Of a stretch of 64,000 nucleotides of DNA, positions 14,608 through 23,325 are shown piece after piece (position 1 is the first letter of the stretch; every line of letters starts with the position of its first letter). The DNA is taken from NCBI RefSeq assembly GCF_035621135.1, contig NZ_CP141728.1:1736001-1800000 (forward strand), read 5' to 3'. Origin of the DNA: Sinanaerobacter sp. ZZT-01. Lineage in GTDB: Bacteria; Bacillota; Clostridia; Peptostreptococcales; Anaerovoracaceae. A program made the translations under genes and the position numbers. A model generated the notes under the pieces. It was not told the DNA's origin. It did not search any database and saw only the letters and a list, made by a program, of their open reading frames with translations.

Positions 14608-16314
14608 ATGAGGAGATTTAGAATCTTGGCAGTTACGCTTGTGATGGCGTTAACTCTCAGTACAGCAAGTGTATTTGCTTGCACCGCAGTTTATGTAGGA
14701 AAAGATGTGAGCGCCGACGGCAGTACGATTTTGGCTAGAAGCGAGGATCAAGGAAGCGGCGCTTACAATAAAATGTTTGTAGTGGTTGATCGGGTGGAGA
14801 ACGTGCCCGGGCGGACCATTGATGATGTAAATGGATTTTCCTATAAGCTGCCAGAAACGACATATAAATATACGATGGTGCCCGATTATTCTGATGCGGG
14901 TGACGGGACTTATGCCGGAGCATGTACAAATGAATATGGCCTATCCATAAGTGCGACGGTATCCGCTTATGCCAAACCAGAGGTAGGAAGTGTGGATCCG
15001 TATGTTGAGGGTTCTCTGCGTGAGGCTGCATTGACGGAAATTGTTGCAGCAACCTGCAAGACTGCAAAGGAAGGAATCAAGCTTCTGGCAAACATCATTG
15101 AAACCTCAGGATCAGAAGAAGGAAATGTCATACTGCTTGCGGATCAAAGCGAAGCATGGATTTTTGAGGTTTACAGCGGACACTTATGGGCAGCACAAAA
15201 AATGCCGACAGATAAAGTGGCTGTTTTCGGTAACCAATTTATGATAGAAACCGTCGATCCGCTTGATACCGATAACTTTATGTATCATAAGAACTTATTT
15301 GAAACCGCAGAAAAATATGGATGGACAGAAAAAGTAGATAATAAAGTTCATCTTGCAGCAACCTTTGGGGAAGCAAGAGAAGACTATTCGAATATGCGCA
15401 CATGGATGGGACATAGACTACTTGCTCCATCTACAGTAGGGGATTATAAGACAGAAAGCTATTACCCTTTGTTTTATGCTCCGGATAAAAAGGTTTCTGC
15501 ATTAGAAGTGATGGATGTGCTTCGCAACCGATACGAAGGGACGAAATATGATGGAGCATTGCCTGAAAATGCAGGACTACGGTTTATCGGTGTTGAACGC
15601 CAGTCACAGATTCATGTCATCCAAGTAAAAGAAGAGTATCCGGCTGATATTTCAGCATTACAGTGGCTTGCTTTTGGTAATGCGGAGCACTCTGTATTTT
15701 TACCAAATTTCAGCGGAATTAATGATACCTATGCGGCCTATAAAGTGGACGGAGAACGGCCGAACTATGACGGTGCATATTGGAAATTTAAACGGATCTG
15801 TGCTTTGGCAGAGCAGAACAGAAGTTTTTACGGGCAGGGGGTCAAGGATTATTGGAAGCTCTATGAAGAGCATCTCTATAGCGACATACAAAAAGCGGAG
15901 AAACAAATGCTCGCTCTATATGCAAAGGATCCAAAGAAAGCAAAACAATACATAACGAAGCTGCATATGGAGATCGCAGAAAAAGCATGTAAAGATGCAG
16001 ACCATCTTTATGATGATTTACTGTATTTTGTAATGGATCGAAATGGGCGCAAGCTGGATAGGAGGGGCGGGCCGTTTGTAGCGAGTGTTGCAATTCGAGA
16101 TGCCGCAAACATGAAAGGCTATACACTGAAATGGATTGCGAAGGACAAAACGATTACGTTAACAAAGGGGTCGACTGTCTATAGTATTATTGCGGGTGAT
16201 TTGGAATATAAGGTTGTGAAAAATGGAACCAAAACAACGGGTAAATTCTCTGAAACACCGCGTGTGGAGAAAGGAATCACATATTTGCCCTTTGATTTTG
16301 TAAGTGCATTATAG
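14608..16314 (+). CDS. Secreted dipeptidase, peptidase family C69 (PepD-like)
   Basis: 568 residues from the ATG at 14608, which has AAGGAGG 6 bases upstream. A signal sequence (RRFRILAVTLVMALTLSTASVFA) is followed directly by Cys25 in CTAVYVGKDVSADGSTILARSEDQ, the N-terminal nucleophile motif of family C69 dipeptidases, which cut dipeptides using the amino-terminal Cys. Further family regions are ACTNEYGLSISATVS, SLREAALTEI and ADQSEAWIFEVYSGHLWAA. The last ~60 residues resemble a copper-amine-oxidase-N/stalk-type domain. A lipobox reading (VFAC) is less likely because of the Phe. Probably feeds peptide-fermenting metabolism. Confidence 0.92.
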   Translation: MRRFRILAVTLVMALTLSTASVFACTAVYVGKDVSADGSTILARSEDQGSGAYNKMFVVVDRVENVPGRTIDDVNGFSYKLPETTYKYTMVPDYSDAGDGTYAGACTNEYGLSISATVSAYAKPEVGSVDPYVEGSLREAALTEIVAATCKTAKEGIKLLANIIETSGSEEGNVILLADQSEAWIFEVYSGHLWAAQKMPTDKVAVFGNQFMIETVDPLDTDNFMYHKNLFETAEKYGWTEKVDNKVHLAATFGEAREDYSNMRTWMGHRLLAPSTVGDYKTESYYPLFYAPDKKVSALEVMDVLRNRYEGTKYDGALPENAGLRFIGVERQSQIHVIQVKEEYPADISALQWLAFGNAEHSVFLPNFSGINDTYAAYKVDGERPNYDGAYWKFKRICALAEQNRSFYGQGVKDYWKLYEEHLYSDIQKAEKQMLALYAKDPKKAKQYITKLHMEIAEKACKDADHLYDDLLYFVMDRNGRKLDRRGGPFVASVAIRDAANMKGYTLKWIAKDKTITLTKGSTVYSIIAGDLEYKVVKNGTKTTGKFSETPRVEKGITYLPFDFVSAL

Positions 16315-16340
16315 GGGACGAAACATAAAAGACAATAGAA

Positions 16341-16382
16341 GGAGCTGCATTTTAGTTGGTATAAAATGCAGCTCCTTTTTTA
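16341..16382. terminator. Bidirectional terminator
   Basis: A perfect 14-bp stem (GGAGCTGCATTTTA with TAAAATGCAGCTCC) and a 7-base loop, followed by TTTTTT on the plus strand and preceded by A-rich sequence that becomes T-rich on the minus strand. It separates the convergent dipeptidase gene and the minus-strand gene ending at 16380. Confidence 0.93.
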
Positions 16383-17102
16383 TACAGAAAGTGATTGAGC
16401 ATTTTCAGAGCATGCACCATTTGCAAGCGTTTCTGTATCAGATGTTTCATCGAAGCGCAGTGTATCGAGGATGTATTGCTTGTATCTGAGATGTTTGGTG
16501 TTGAGTGGCTTTGAGAAGCTGAAATGTCCTAATTTAATCTTGTCACTTGTATAAACCGGAGAGGAAAACATCTTTCTTGCTCCAGTCAAACAGTCATTTC
16601 CATAGACGAAGATAGATATTTTTGCGGAAGAACCATAAGTGTGTAGTATGTCATCTAAACTTAATGTGCCATTTTTTGCTTTTGTTCGTGTTTCAGGGGA
16701 ATAGAAGGATTTTTTAAATTCATTTAATGTAGTTTGTGTCGGATATAATGTCAGTTTATGTGCATAGCTTAATCCGGCGTTCTTTTTTTGATAGCGTTTG
16801 CCATGTAAGATCGGGAGTGTATTATCATTGCCGATACCCAGATATGTATAGTTTGTAATTTTTCCAAGCTTTAAGGATATTTTTGCCAGCAAAGAAACTT
16901 CGATTAAATCACGGTTTCCCGAGTTAATCAATTTTATTCGATAGCGGTATTCTCCTGGATATTCTTGTGTATTTTTTGATTTTTCAATTATTGAAGAATA
17001 GTTTACTTTTGTTCTTGAAATCCGAAAAGTTAGTATCCAAAAGAGAAAAGAAGCAACGATTGATGTAAATATACTCCACAGTATAGTTTCGATTAGAGTC
17101 AT
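16380..17102 (-). CDS. Membrane-anchored hypothetical protein
   Basis: 240 residues from the ATG at 17102, which has GGAGGT upstream; an earlier ATG at 17207 lacks one. One N-terminal transmembrane segment (ETILWSIFTSIVASFLFWILTF) is followed by a soluble domain with a beta-rich start (EYRYRIKLINSGNRDLIEVSLLAKISLKL) and SAKISIFVYGNDCLTGARKMFSSPVY. No recognised catalytic motif. A single-gene unit of unknown role. Confidence 0.7.
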   Translation of the reverse strand: MTLIETILWSIFTSIVASFLFWILTFRISRTKVNYSSIIEKSKNTQEYPGEYRYRIKLINSGNRDLIEVSLLAKISLKLGKITNYTYLGIGNDNTLPILHGKRYQKKNAGLSYAHKLTLYPTQTTLNEFKKSFYSPETRTKAKNGTLSLDDILHTYGSSAKISIFVYGNDCLTGARKMFSSPVYTSDKIKLGHFSFSKPLNTKHLRYKQYILDTLRFDETSDTETLANGACSENAQSLSV

Positions 17103-17319
17103 AGCAAATAATACCTCCAAATTTGATTTCTTTATTATACCATTTGTTGATTGTTTACGGGGGGTTTTAGATTGGGTATAATAATAAAAATAAAGATAAT
17201 TATACATAGGAGCTTATGAGAACCTTCATTTTCGAGAATACTGTGATATAATATATGATTCATTTCAATTGAAAGAACGGTTAGCTATTTGATCGTCATA
17301 TAGGATGGAGTGCTGTAAT

Positions 17320-17763
17320 ATGTGCTGGGAAGAAAAACTAAATATGTTGTATGGAAAGGATAATTTAAAAGCCTATGCGGTTTTACAGGAACTTGAAATA
17401 CTTTCCGAAAAAGAAGATGCCCTGTATCCTTATTTTGAACAATTTCTGGAGATGCTTCAAAGTGAAAAATATATGATTCGAATGCGTGGATTACGTCTTC
17501 TTTGCAAACAGGCGAAATGGGATAAGAAAAATAAGATTGATGAGAATATAAATGAAATTCTGTCTACGCTGGAAGACAAAAAACCTACAGCAGTCAGACA
17601 AGCCCTGAAAGCATTGGAGGATATCGTCGTCTGCAAACCAGGGCTGCATAGGAGGATAAAAGAAAAAGCGGAGGCTGTAAACTACATGGCATATAAAGAT
17701 ACAATGCACCATCTTATAAAAAAAGATATCCAAAGATTACGGGAGATAATGGAACACGTTTAA
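17320..17763 (+). CDS. HEAT-like repeat protein of unknown function
   Basis: 147 residues, entirely helical with HEAT-type repeat character (RMRGLRLLCKQAKWDKKNKIDENINEILSTLEDKKPTAVRQALKALEDIV). Start at ATG 17320 (MCWEEKLNMLYG) behind GGATGGAG; an ATG at 17305 is a weaker choice. No catalytic motif. Proteins of this kind usually act as binding scaffolds. It is directly upstream of the fatty-acid operon but appears to be its own transcript. Confidence 0.7.
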   Translation: MCWEEKLNMLYGKDNLKAYAVLQELEILSEKEDALYPYFEQFLEMLQSEKYMIRMRGLRLLCKQAKWDKKNKIDENINEILSTLEDKKPTAVRQALKALEDIVVCKPGLHRRIKEKAEAVNYMAYKDTMHHLIKKDIQRLREIMEHV

Positions 17764-17829
17764 AATAGGCGATGGGACATGAAAAAGCACTGTTTTCTTC
17801 TGAAATAGGAAGTTTGTAAAAAACAAAAA

Positions 17830-17877
17830 TAGTTTGACAAACTAATTAGTCAGATTTATAATTAGTTTGTCAATCTA
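17830..17877 (+). promoter_or_regulatory. Consensus promoter with twin palindromic operators for the fab operon
   Basis: TTGACA (17834-17839), a 17-base spacer and TATAAT (17857-17862) form a perfect sigma-A promoter. Palindrome TAGTTTGACAAACTA (17830-17844) covers the -35, and a one-mismatch version TAGTTTGTCAATCTA (17863-17877) covers the start site. Their centres are 33 bases apart, about three helical turns, suited to two MarR dimers on one DNA face. The adjacent gene encodes a MarR protein, so autoregulated repression of the operon is likely. Confidence 0.88.
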
Positions 17878-17919
17878 ATTAATTAGTAAAAATTAAATAG
17901 CATACAAGGAGGAAGCAGA

Positions 17920-18384
17920 ATGGATCTATTTTCCAGAGAACTGAATGGTTTATTGGCAGATACCTTTCGTTCCATATTGAAAATAGAAGAGCAGGCAGTT
18001 CGAAATTCAGAGCAATCGGATCTTTCTATTAATGAATTGCATTTGTTGGAAGCAGTAGCAAAGGATAAAGACAAGGGAAGAACTATTAGTGACATTGCTT
18101 TGGATATGAATATCACATTACCTTCTGTTACCGTTGCGATCAATAAGTTAGCTAAAAAAGGATATGTTGAGAAGATAAAATCTGAAAATGATGGAAGACG
18201 TGTGTTTGTAAAATTAACTCGATTGGGTCATAAAGTAAATGCAGGTCATCAGTATTTTCATGAAAATATGGTTCGAAATGTAGCCGCTGGCATGACAGAA
18301 GAAGAAAAAGAAATTTTGGTAAGAGGTATTACAAAATTAAACGAGTTTTTTAAAAAAAGACTGGAAGCGAGGAATAAAAAATGA
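17920..18384 (+). CDS. fabT: MarR-family regulator of fatty-acid synthesis (FabT-like)
   Basis: 154-residue MarR protein with a winged helix at about 35-105 (LSINELHLLEAVAKDKDKGRTISDIALDMNITLPSVTVAINKLAKKGYVEKIKSENDGRRVFVKLTRLG). It is the first gene of the operon and overlaps fabH by four bases (ATGA). In streptococci and relatives the MarR protein FabT occupies this place and represses fab genes when bound to acyl-ACP. Two matching palindromes overlap its own promoter. The FabT name rests on context. Confidence 0.83.
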   Translation: MDLFSRELNGLLADTFRSILKIEEQAVRNSEQSDLSINELHLLEAVAKDKDKGRTISDIALDMNITLPSVTVAINKLAKKGYVEKIKSENDGRRVFVKLTRLGHKVNAGHQYFHENMVRNVAAGMTEEEKEILVRGITKLNEFFKKRLEARNKK

Positions 18385-19340
18385 GCTTTCGAATATTAGG
18401 AACCGGCAGTGGTCTGCCGTCTCTTTGTAAAACAAATGATGATTTATCAAAAATTATGGATACCGACGATGAATGGATTCGAACACGAACCGGAATTGAG
18501 GAACGCCGGATCTGCGGTGAAGAGAGTATTACGGATTTGGCGGAGTTGGCAGCAAAACGCGCACTGGAAGACAGTGGAGTTTTAGTAGAACAATTGGATT
18601 TAATTATTTGTGCTACGCTGTCTGGTGATTACATTACGCCATCAATGGCTTGTATTTTACAAGATCGCCTGGGTGCAAAATGTCCGGCTTTTGATCTAAA
18701 TGCAGCCTGTACCGGATTCTTATACGCAATGGATGTGGCTGCAGGGTATTTTGCAAGAAATTCAAAAATGAAGATTTTAGTTGTTGCAGCAGAAGCAATT
18801 TCTAAATTGGTGGACTGGAGAGAACGTAATACGAGTGTTATTTTTGCAGATGGCGCTGGTGCTGTTGTTTTAGGCGAAGGAGATGATTTGCTGGCAATTC
18901 GTTTGACAGCAAAAGGAAATATCCATGCACTTGCAGCCCCGAATATCGCGGGCAACTGTCCATTTCGTAAAGAAGCAAATCAAGAAACGTTTTTGGAGAT
19001 GGATGGAAGAGAAGTTTTCCGTTTTGCCGTTTCGTCTATGTGCAGAGATTTAAAAACAGTGATGAAGCTTGCAGGTGTAACAGGCGATGAGATCGATTAT
19101 GTTTTACCGCATCAGGCAAACATGCGAATTTTGGATTCTGCAATTGGTAGACTAGATATTGATGGAGAAAAATTTCTCACCAATATAAATTGCAGAGGGA
19201 ATACCTCTGCGGCAGCAATCCCGTTACTGCTTGATGAGACAAATAAAGCGGGAAAGCTGAAAAAGGGCAACCTATTAGCAATGAGCTCCTTTGGAGGCGG
19301 CCTCACAACAGGGGCATGTATTTTACGTTGGAGCAAATAA
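18381..19340 (+). CDS. fabH: Beta-ketoacyl-ACP synthase III
   Basis: Starts fatty-acid synthesis by condensing acetyl-CoA (or a branched acyl-CoA) with malonyl-ACP. 319 residues with the complete catalytic triad: Cys110 in DLNAACTGFLYAM, His in LPHQANMRI and Asn in NINCRGNTSAAA. The N-terminal DEWIRTRTGIEERR motif is also typical. Four-base overlap with the regulator gene. Confidence 0.97.
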   Translation: MSFRILGTGSGLPSLCKTNDDLSKIMDTDDEWIRTRTGIEERRICGEESITDLAELAAKRALEDSGVLVEQLDLIICATLSGDYITPSMACILQDRLGAKCPAFDLNAACTGFLYAMDVAAGYFARNSKMKILVVAAEAISKLVDWRERNTSVIFADGAGAVVLGEGDDLLAIRLTAKGNIHALAAPNIAGNCPFRKEANQETFLEMDGREVFRFAVSSMCRDLKTVMKLAGVTGDEIDYVLPHQANMRILDSAIGRLDIDGEKFLTNINCRGNTSAAAIPLLLDETNKAGKLKKGNLLAMSSFGGGLTTGACILRWSK

Positions 19341-19363
19341 AAAGAAAATTGGAGGATAAGGAT

Positions 19364-19588
19364 ATGACAACATTTGAAAAGGTAGTAAACATTTTGGTGG
19401 ATGCAAAGGATTGTGAAGCTGATAAGATTAAGATGGAAAGCACATGGGTTGAACTGGAATTGGATTCTTTAGACACGGTTGAATTGGTAATGAATCTTGA
19501 AGATGAATTCAGTATTTCACTAGAAATGAATGAGAATTTGAAAACAGTTGGAGACGTGGTAAAGGCAATTGATGCTGCATTGGAATAG
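19364..19588 (+). CDS. acpP: Acyl carrier protein
   Basis: 74-residue acidic carrier protein. The ATG at 19364 (MTTFEKVVNI) has GGAGG 8 bases upstream; in-frame codons further up lie inside fabH. Ser35 in ELDSLDTVELVMNLEDEF is the phosphopantetheine attachment site. Sits between fabH and fabK as in streptococcal and clostridial fab clusters. Confidence 0.95.
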   Translation: MTTFEKVVNILVDAKDCEADKIKMESTWVELELDSLDTVELVMNLEDEFSISLEMNENLKTVGDVVKAIDAALE

Positions 19589-19597
19589 GGGTTAATC

Positions 19598-20545
19598 ATG
19601 ATTAAAACACCAGTTTGTGAGATATTAGGAATCGAATATCCCATTTTCCAAGGTGGAATGGCGTGGATTGCGGATGCTGATTTAGCAGCCGCAGTTTCCA
19701 ATGCTGGAGGTCTTGGGATTATTTCTGCAATGAATGCGAATGGGGAGTGGCTGCGAAGGGAAATTCATAAAGCGAGATCCCTTACCGATAAGCCGTTTGG
19801 GGTAAACATTATGTTAATGAGTCCGCATGTTGAAGAAGTTTCACAGCTAGTCGCAGAAGAAAAAGTGGCGGTGGTAGTAACCGGAGCCGGAAATCCGTCA
19901 AAGTATATGAAAGATTGGATTAAAGCTGGCATTAAAGTGATTCCTGTTGTTCCATCAACCGGGATTGCGAAGCTGGTAGCAAGAAATGGAGCGGTTGCTG
20001 TCATTGCTGAAGGAGGAGAATCCGGCGGACATATTGGAGAGATTACAACAATGGCATTGGTACCGCAGGTCTGTGACGCGGTGGATATTCCGGTTTTAGC
20101 TGCCGGAGGGATTGCGGACGGCAGAGGAGTTGCAGCAGCTTTTATGCTTGGAGCAGTCGGCGTGCAGCTGGGAACTCGGTTTTTAGTTGCCAAAGAATGT
20201 AATGTACATCAAAATTATAAACATAAAATATTGAAAGCAAAAGATATTGACACGATGACTACTGGGAAACGACTTGGTCATCCGGTTCGTACTTTAAAAA
20301 CTCCATTTGCAAGAACCTTTTTGAAAATGGAATATAACAGTGAAGTATCAAATGAAGAATTAGAAAAATTCGGTGCAGGCTCATTGTACGCCGCTGCTAT
20401 TTTAGGCGATGATAAAAAAGGCAGCTTTATGTCAGGTCAAATAGCTGCTATGGTAAAAAAGGAACAGACTGCGGCTGAGATCATTCAAGAAATCTTTACT
20501 GAAGCAGAAGAAGTGATTCGCGGAGGAACAAAATGGGTAAAATAG
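19598..20545 (+). CDS. fabK: FMN-dependent enoyl-ACP reductase II
   Basis: Reduces trans-2-enoyl-ACP, the last step of each elongation round, with FMN and NAD(P)H. 315 residues of the FabK/nitronate-monooxygenase TIM-barrel family: ILGIEYPIFQGGMAWIADADLAAAVSNAGGLGIISA, AEGGESGGHIGE, VLAAGGIADGRGVAAAFMLGAVGVQLGTRFL. No FabI gene is seen in the window; FabK enzymes are insensitive to triclosan. Overlaps fabD by 13 bases. Confidence 0.95.
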   Translation: MIKTPVCEILGIEYPIFQGGMAWIADADLAAAVSNAGGLGIISAMNANGEWLRREIHKARSLTDKPFGVNIMLMSPHVEEVSQLVAEEKVAVVVTGAGNPSKYMKDWIKAGIKVIPVVPSTGIAKLVARNGAVAVIAEGGESGGHIGEITTMALVPQVCDAVDIPVLAAGGIADGRGVAAAFMLGAVGVQLGTRFLVAKECNVHQNYKHKILKAKDIDTMTTGKRLGHPVRTLKTPFARTFLKMEYNSEVSNEELEKFGAGSLYAAAILGDDKKGSFMSGQIAAMVKKEQTAAEIIQEIFTEAEEVIRGGTKWVK

Positions 20546-21447
20546 CTTTTGTATTTGCTGGGCAGGGAGCACAATATCCAGGGATGGGAAAAGAATTTTA
20601 CGACAATAATGATGCAGCAAGAAATATCTTTGATCAGGTCGAAAGGCTGCGTCAGGGAACGAAGGAACAATGCTTTTTCGGAACAAAAGAAGAACTTTCT
20701 CTTACAGTGAATACACAGCCTTGTTTATTCACTGTTGATTTAGCTATTGCAGAAGCTTTAAAAGCAGAGGGGGTTTCTCCCGATGCAATCGCTGGATTTT
20801 CCCTAGGTGAAATTCCAGCTTTGATTTTTTCTAAGATGCTTACCTTGGAAGATGGTTTCGCTTTTGTCTGTAAACGTGGTGAAGCAATGCATGAAGCAGC
20901 GATGAAACATCCAGGTGGTATGGCAGCAGTATTAAAGTTAAGTGCAGAAACAGTAATTTCCTTATGTGATGCTGAGGCTGGAACATTTCCAGTTAATTTT
21001 AACAGCCTGGAACAAACGGTAGTTGCTGGAAAGAAAGAAGCAATGCCTTCTTTTATAAAAACTGTCAAGGAAGCGGGGGGAATGGCAATTCCACTTGCAG
21101 TCAGCGGTGCTTTTCACAGCCCCTTCATGAAAGAAGCTTCTTTGGAATTAGAAACCTTTTTGGAAAACATCCCTGTGCAGGATGCAATATATCCTGTATA
21201 TGCAAATGTGAATGCAAAGCCTTATACAAAAGAAAACTTTAAAGAACGGATTACCAAACAAATTATGAGCCCAGTGTTATGGCAAGCTACGGTAGAGCAT
21301 ATGACAGAAGAAGGGTTTGATAGCTTTATTGAGGTAGGACCTGGAAAAACGCTTTCCGGTTTAATTAAAAAAATTGCACCGCAGGCATCCGTTTATAATG
21401 TTGAAAAAGAAAGTGATTTACATCGTGTTTTAGAAGAACTAAAATAA
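20533..21447 (+). CDS. fabD: Malonyl-CoA:ACP transacylase
   Basis: Loads malonate from CoA onto ACP. 304 residues; the serine nucleophile is Ser90 in GFSLGEIPAL, after VFAGQGAQYPGMGKE at the N-terminus; the catalytic His lies in SGAFHSPFM. Start codon lies within the end of fabK, giving coupled translation. Confidence 0.96.
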   Translation: MGKIAFVFAGQGAQYPGMGKEFYDNNDAARNIFDQVERLRQGTKEQCFFGTKEELSLTVNTQPCLFTVDLAIAEALKAEGVSPDAIAGFSLGEIPALIFSKMLTLEDGFAFVCKRGEAMHEAAMKHPGGMAAVLKLSAETVISLCDAEAGTFPVNFNSLEQTVVAGKKEAMPSFIKTVKEAGGMAIPLAVSGAFHSPFMKEASLELETFLENIPVQDAIYPVYANVNAKPYTKENFKERITKQIMSPVLWQATVEHMTEEGFDSFIEVGPGKTLSGLIKKIAPQASVYNVEKESDLHRVLEELK

Positions 21448-21472
21448 TACACGGTGGTTTTAGGAGAATATT

Positions 21473-22213
21473 ATGTTAAAAAATAAAACGGCATTTATTA
21501 CAGGTGCATCCAGAGGAATCGGTAAAGCCATAGCATTAGCAATGGCGAAAAATGGAGCCAATATTGCATTTACCTATGTATCAAACCAAACAGCGGCAGT
21601 CGAGACTTGTGAAGAAATTAGAGGTCTTGGAGTTGATGCGGAAGCTTTTTTATGTGATGTTACCGATTTCTCCCAGGCTGGCGAAACAGTTAAGGCGATT
21701 GTTGCCCGATTTGGGAAAGTTGATATACTGGTAAATAATGCAGGTATCACGAAGGATGGTTTAATTTTGACCATGAAAGAGCAAGATTTCGATCAAGTAA
21801 TTAATACGAATCTCAAAGGTGCTTTTCATATCATCAAGCATATGAGCGGGCCGTTTATGAAACAGCGGAAGGGAAGTATTATCAATATTTCTTCTGTTTC
21901 AGGATTGATGGGAAACCCTGGCCAGGCAAATTATTCGGCAGCAAAGGCAGGACTGATTGGATTAACCAAAACAGTGGCCAAGGAATTTGCTCCGAGGGGA
22001 GTGACCTGTAATGCAATTGCACCGGGCTTTATAGAGACGGACATGACAGCAAAGCTTTCTGAAAAGGCAAAAGTGGCCGCACTGGAAGCAATTCCATTAA
22101 AAAGAATGGGTAGTCCTGAAGATATAGCCAATGTTGCTGTTTTTCTTGCTAGTGATCAGGCAAATTATATTACAGGAGAGATCATTAAGGTAGATGGTGG
22201 ATTATATGTTTAA
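21473..22213 (+). CDS. fabG: 3-oxoacyl-ACP reductase
   Basis: NADPH-dependent short-chain dehydrogenase of 246 residues. Cofactor motif TGASRGIGKAIA, NNAG at ~88, and the Ser-Tyr-Lys catalytic set in NISSVSGLMGNPGQANYSAAKAG. C-terminal YITGEIIKVDGGLYV is typical of FabG. Overlaps the next start codon. Confidence 0.97.
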   Translation: MLKNKTAFITGASRGIGKAIALAMAKNGANIAFTYVSNQTAAVETCEEIRGLGVDAEAFLCDVTDFSQAGETVKAIVARFGKVDILVNNAGITKDGLILTMKEQDFDQVINTNLKGAFHIIKHMSGPFMKQRKGSIINISSVSGLMGNPGQANYSAAKAGLIGLTKTVAKEFAPRGVTCNAIAPGFIETDMTAKLSEKAKVAALEAIPLKRMGSPEDIANVAVFLASDQANYITGEIIKVDGGLYV

Positions 22214-23315
22214 TTGGTATGGAAAAGGGCTTAGATTTGGAGATTTGCGTATACCAACTCCCATTGTACAAGGCGGCATGGGTATTGGAGTGTCCGGGAG
22301 AAAATTAGCCATTGCGGTAGCAGAATCCGGAGGCATCGGTGTTATTTCCGCAGTCGGGCTTGGTTATATGGGAATTCCGTGTGAGATAGAAGAAAAGAAA
22401 GACGAGAGCTCAAATATTTCCATTCTAAGGCAGGAAATTCGTAAAGCAAAGCTTGCGACAAAAGGTGTGCTTGGAGTGAACATCATGGTTGCTATTTCTG
22501 AATTTGCAGAAACAGCAAGAGCAGCTGTAGAAGAGGGCATTGATATTATATTCGCAGGAGCAGGACTGCCTCTGAATTTGCCGGCTGCTTTAATTGAGGG
22601 AAGCAAAACGAAATTAGTTCCCATTGTTTCATCAGCAAGAACAGCGAAATTGATTGCAAAGCGTTGGATGAGTCATTATCAATATGTGCCGGATGGTTTT
22701 GTCGTGGAAGGGCCGATGGCAGGAGGACATTTAGGGTTTTCAAAGGAACAAATAGATGATCCGAGCTATCGTTTAGAGAATTTGATTCCGCAAGTTCTTG
22801 AAGAGGTAAAGAGAATAGAAGAAGATGCAAAAAAGGAAATTCCTATTATTGCAGCCGGTGGTGTGTATACAGGAGAAGATATTTATGAGATGTTAAACCT
22901 TGGTGCGAGTGGGGTTCAAATGGCAACTCGTTTTGTAGTGACGGAGGAATGCGATGCTGACCTTGCGTTTAAACAGGCTTATATTGACTGTAAAAAGGAA
23001 GACATTGGAATTATAGAAAGTCCGGTTGGATTACCGGGGCGGGCTATCATCAATAAATTTTTATTAGATGCAAAAAAAGGACTTAAAAGTCCGATCAATT
23101 GCAGCCGACATTGTATCAAAACCTGTCAAGAAGAAAAAAGTCCGTACTGCATTTCTTCTGCATTGATTAATGCAGTACATGGAAAGGTAGAAAATGGATT
23201 TGCTTTTATCGGTGCAAACGGGTATCGGGTAGACCGTATCTTAACGGTAGCACAGTTGTTTGAAGAATTGGCAGAAGAATTTCGTGTAAGATATGAGCAA
23301 AAGGCCTTAAAATAG
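22206..23315 (+). CDS. Second FabK/nitronate-monooxygenase-family flavoenzyme with Cys cluster
   Basis: COG2070-type FMN TIM-barrel (IPTPIVQGGMGIGVSGRKLAIAVAESGGIGVISAVGLGYMG ... VEGPMAGGHLGF ... IIAAGGVYTGEDIYEMLNLGASGVQMATRFVVTEEC). Unlike FabK it carries a C-terminal Cys cluster CSRHCIKTCQEEKSPYC, which could bind a metal or Fe-S centre. Start set at ATG 22206 inside the fabG end; an ATG at 22194 is also possible. Its position in the fab operon suggests a lipid-linked redox role, but substrate is unknown. Confidence 0.85.
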   Translation: MFNWYGKGLRFGDLRIPTPIVQGGMGIGVSGRKLAIAVAESGGIGVISAVGLGYMGIPCEIEEKKDESSNISILRQEIRKAKLATKGVLGVNIMVAISEFAETARAAVEEGIDIIFAGAGLPLNLPAALIEGSKTKLVPIVSSARTAKLIAKRWMSHYQYVPDGFVVEGPMAGGHLGFSKEQIDDPSYRLENLIPQVLEEVKRIEEDAKKEIPIIAAGGVYTGEDIYEMLNLGASGVQMATRFVVTEECDADLAFKQAYIDCKKEDIGIIESPVGLPGRAIINKFLLDAKKGLKSPINCSRHCIKTCQEEKSPYCISSALINAVHGKVENGFAFIGANGYRVDRILTVAQLFEELAEEFRVRYEQKALK

Positions 23316-23325
23316 GAGGAAGATT

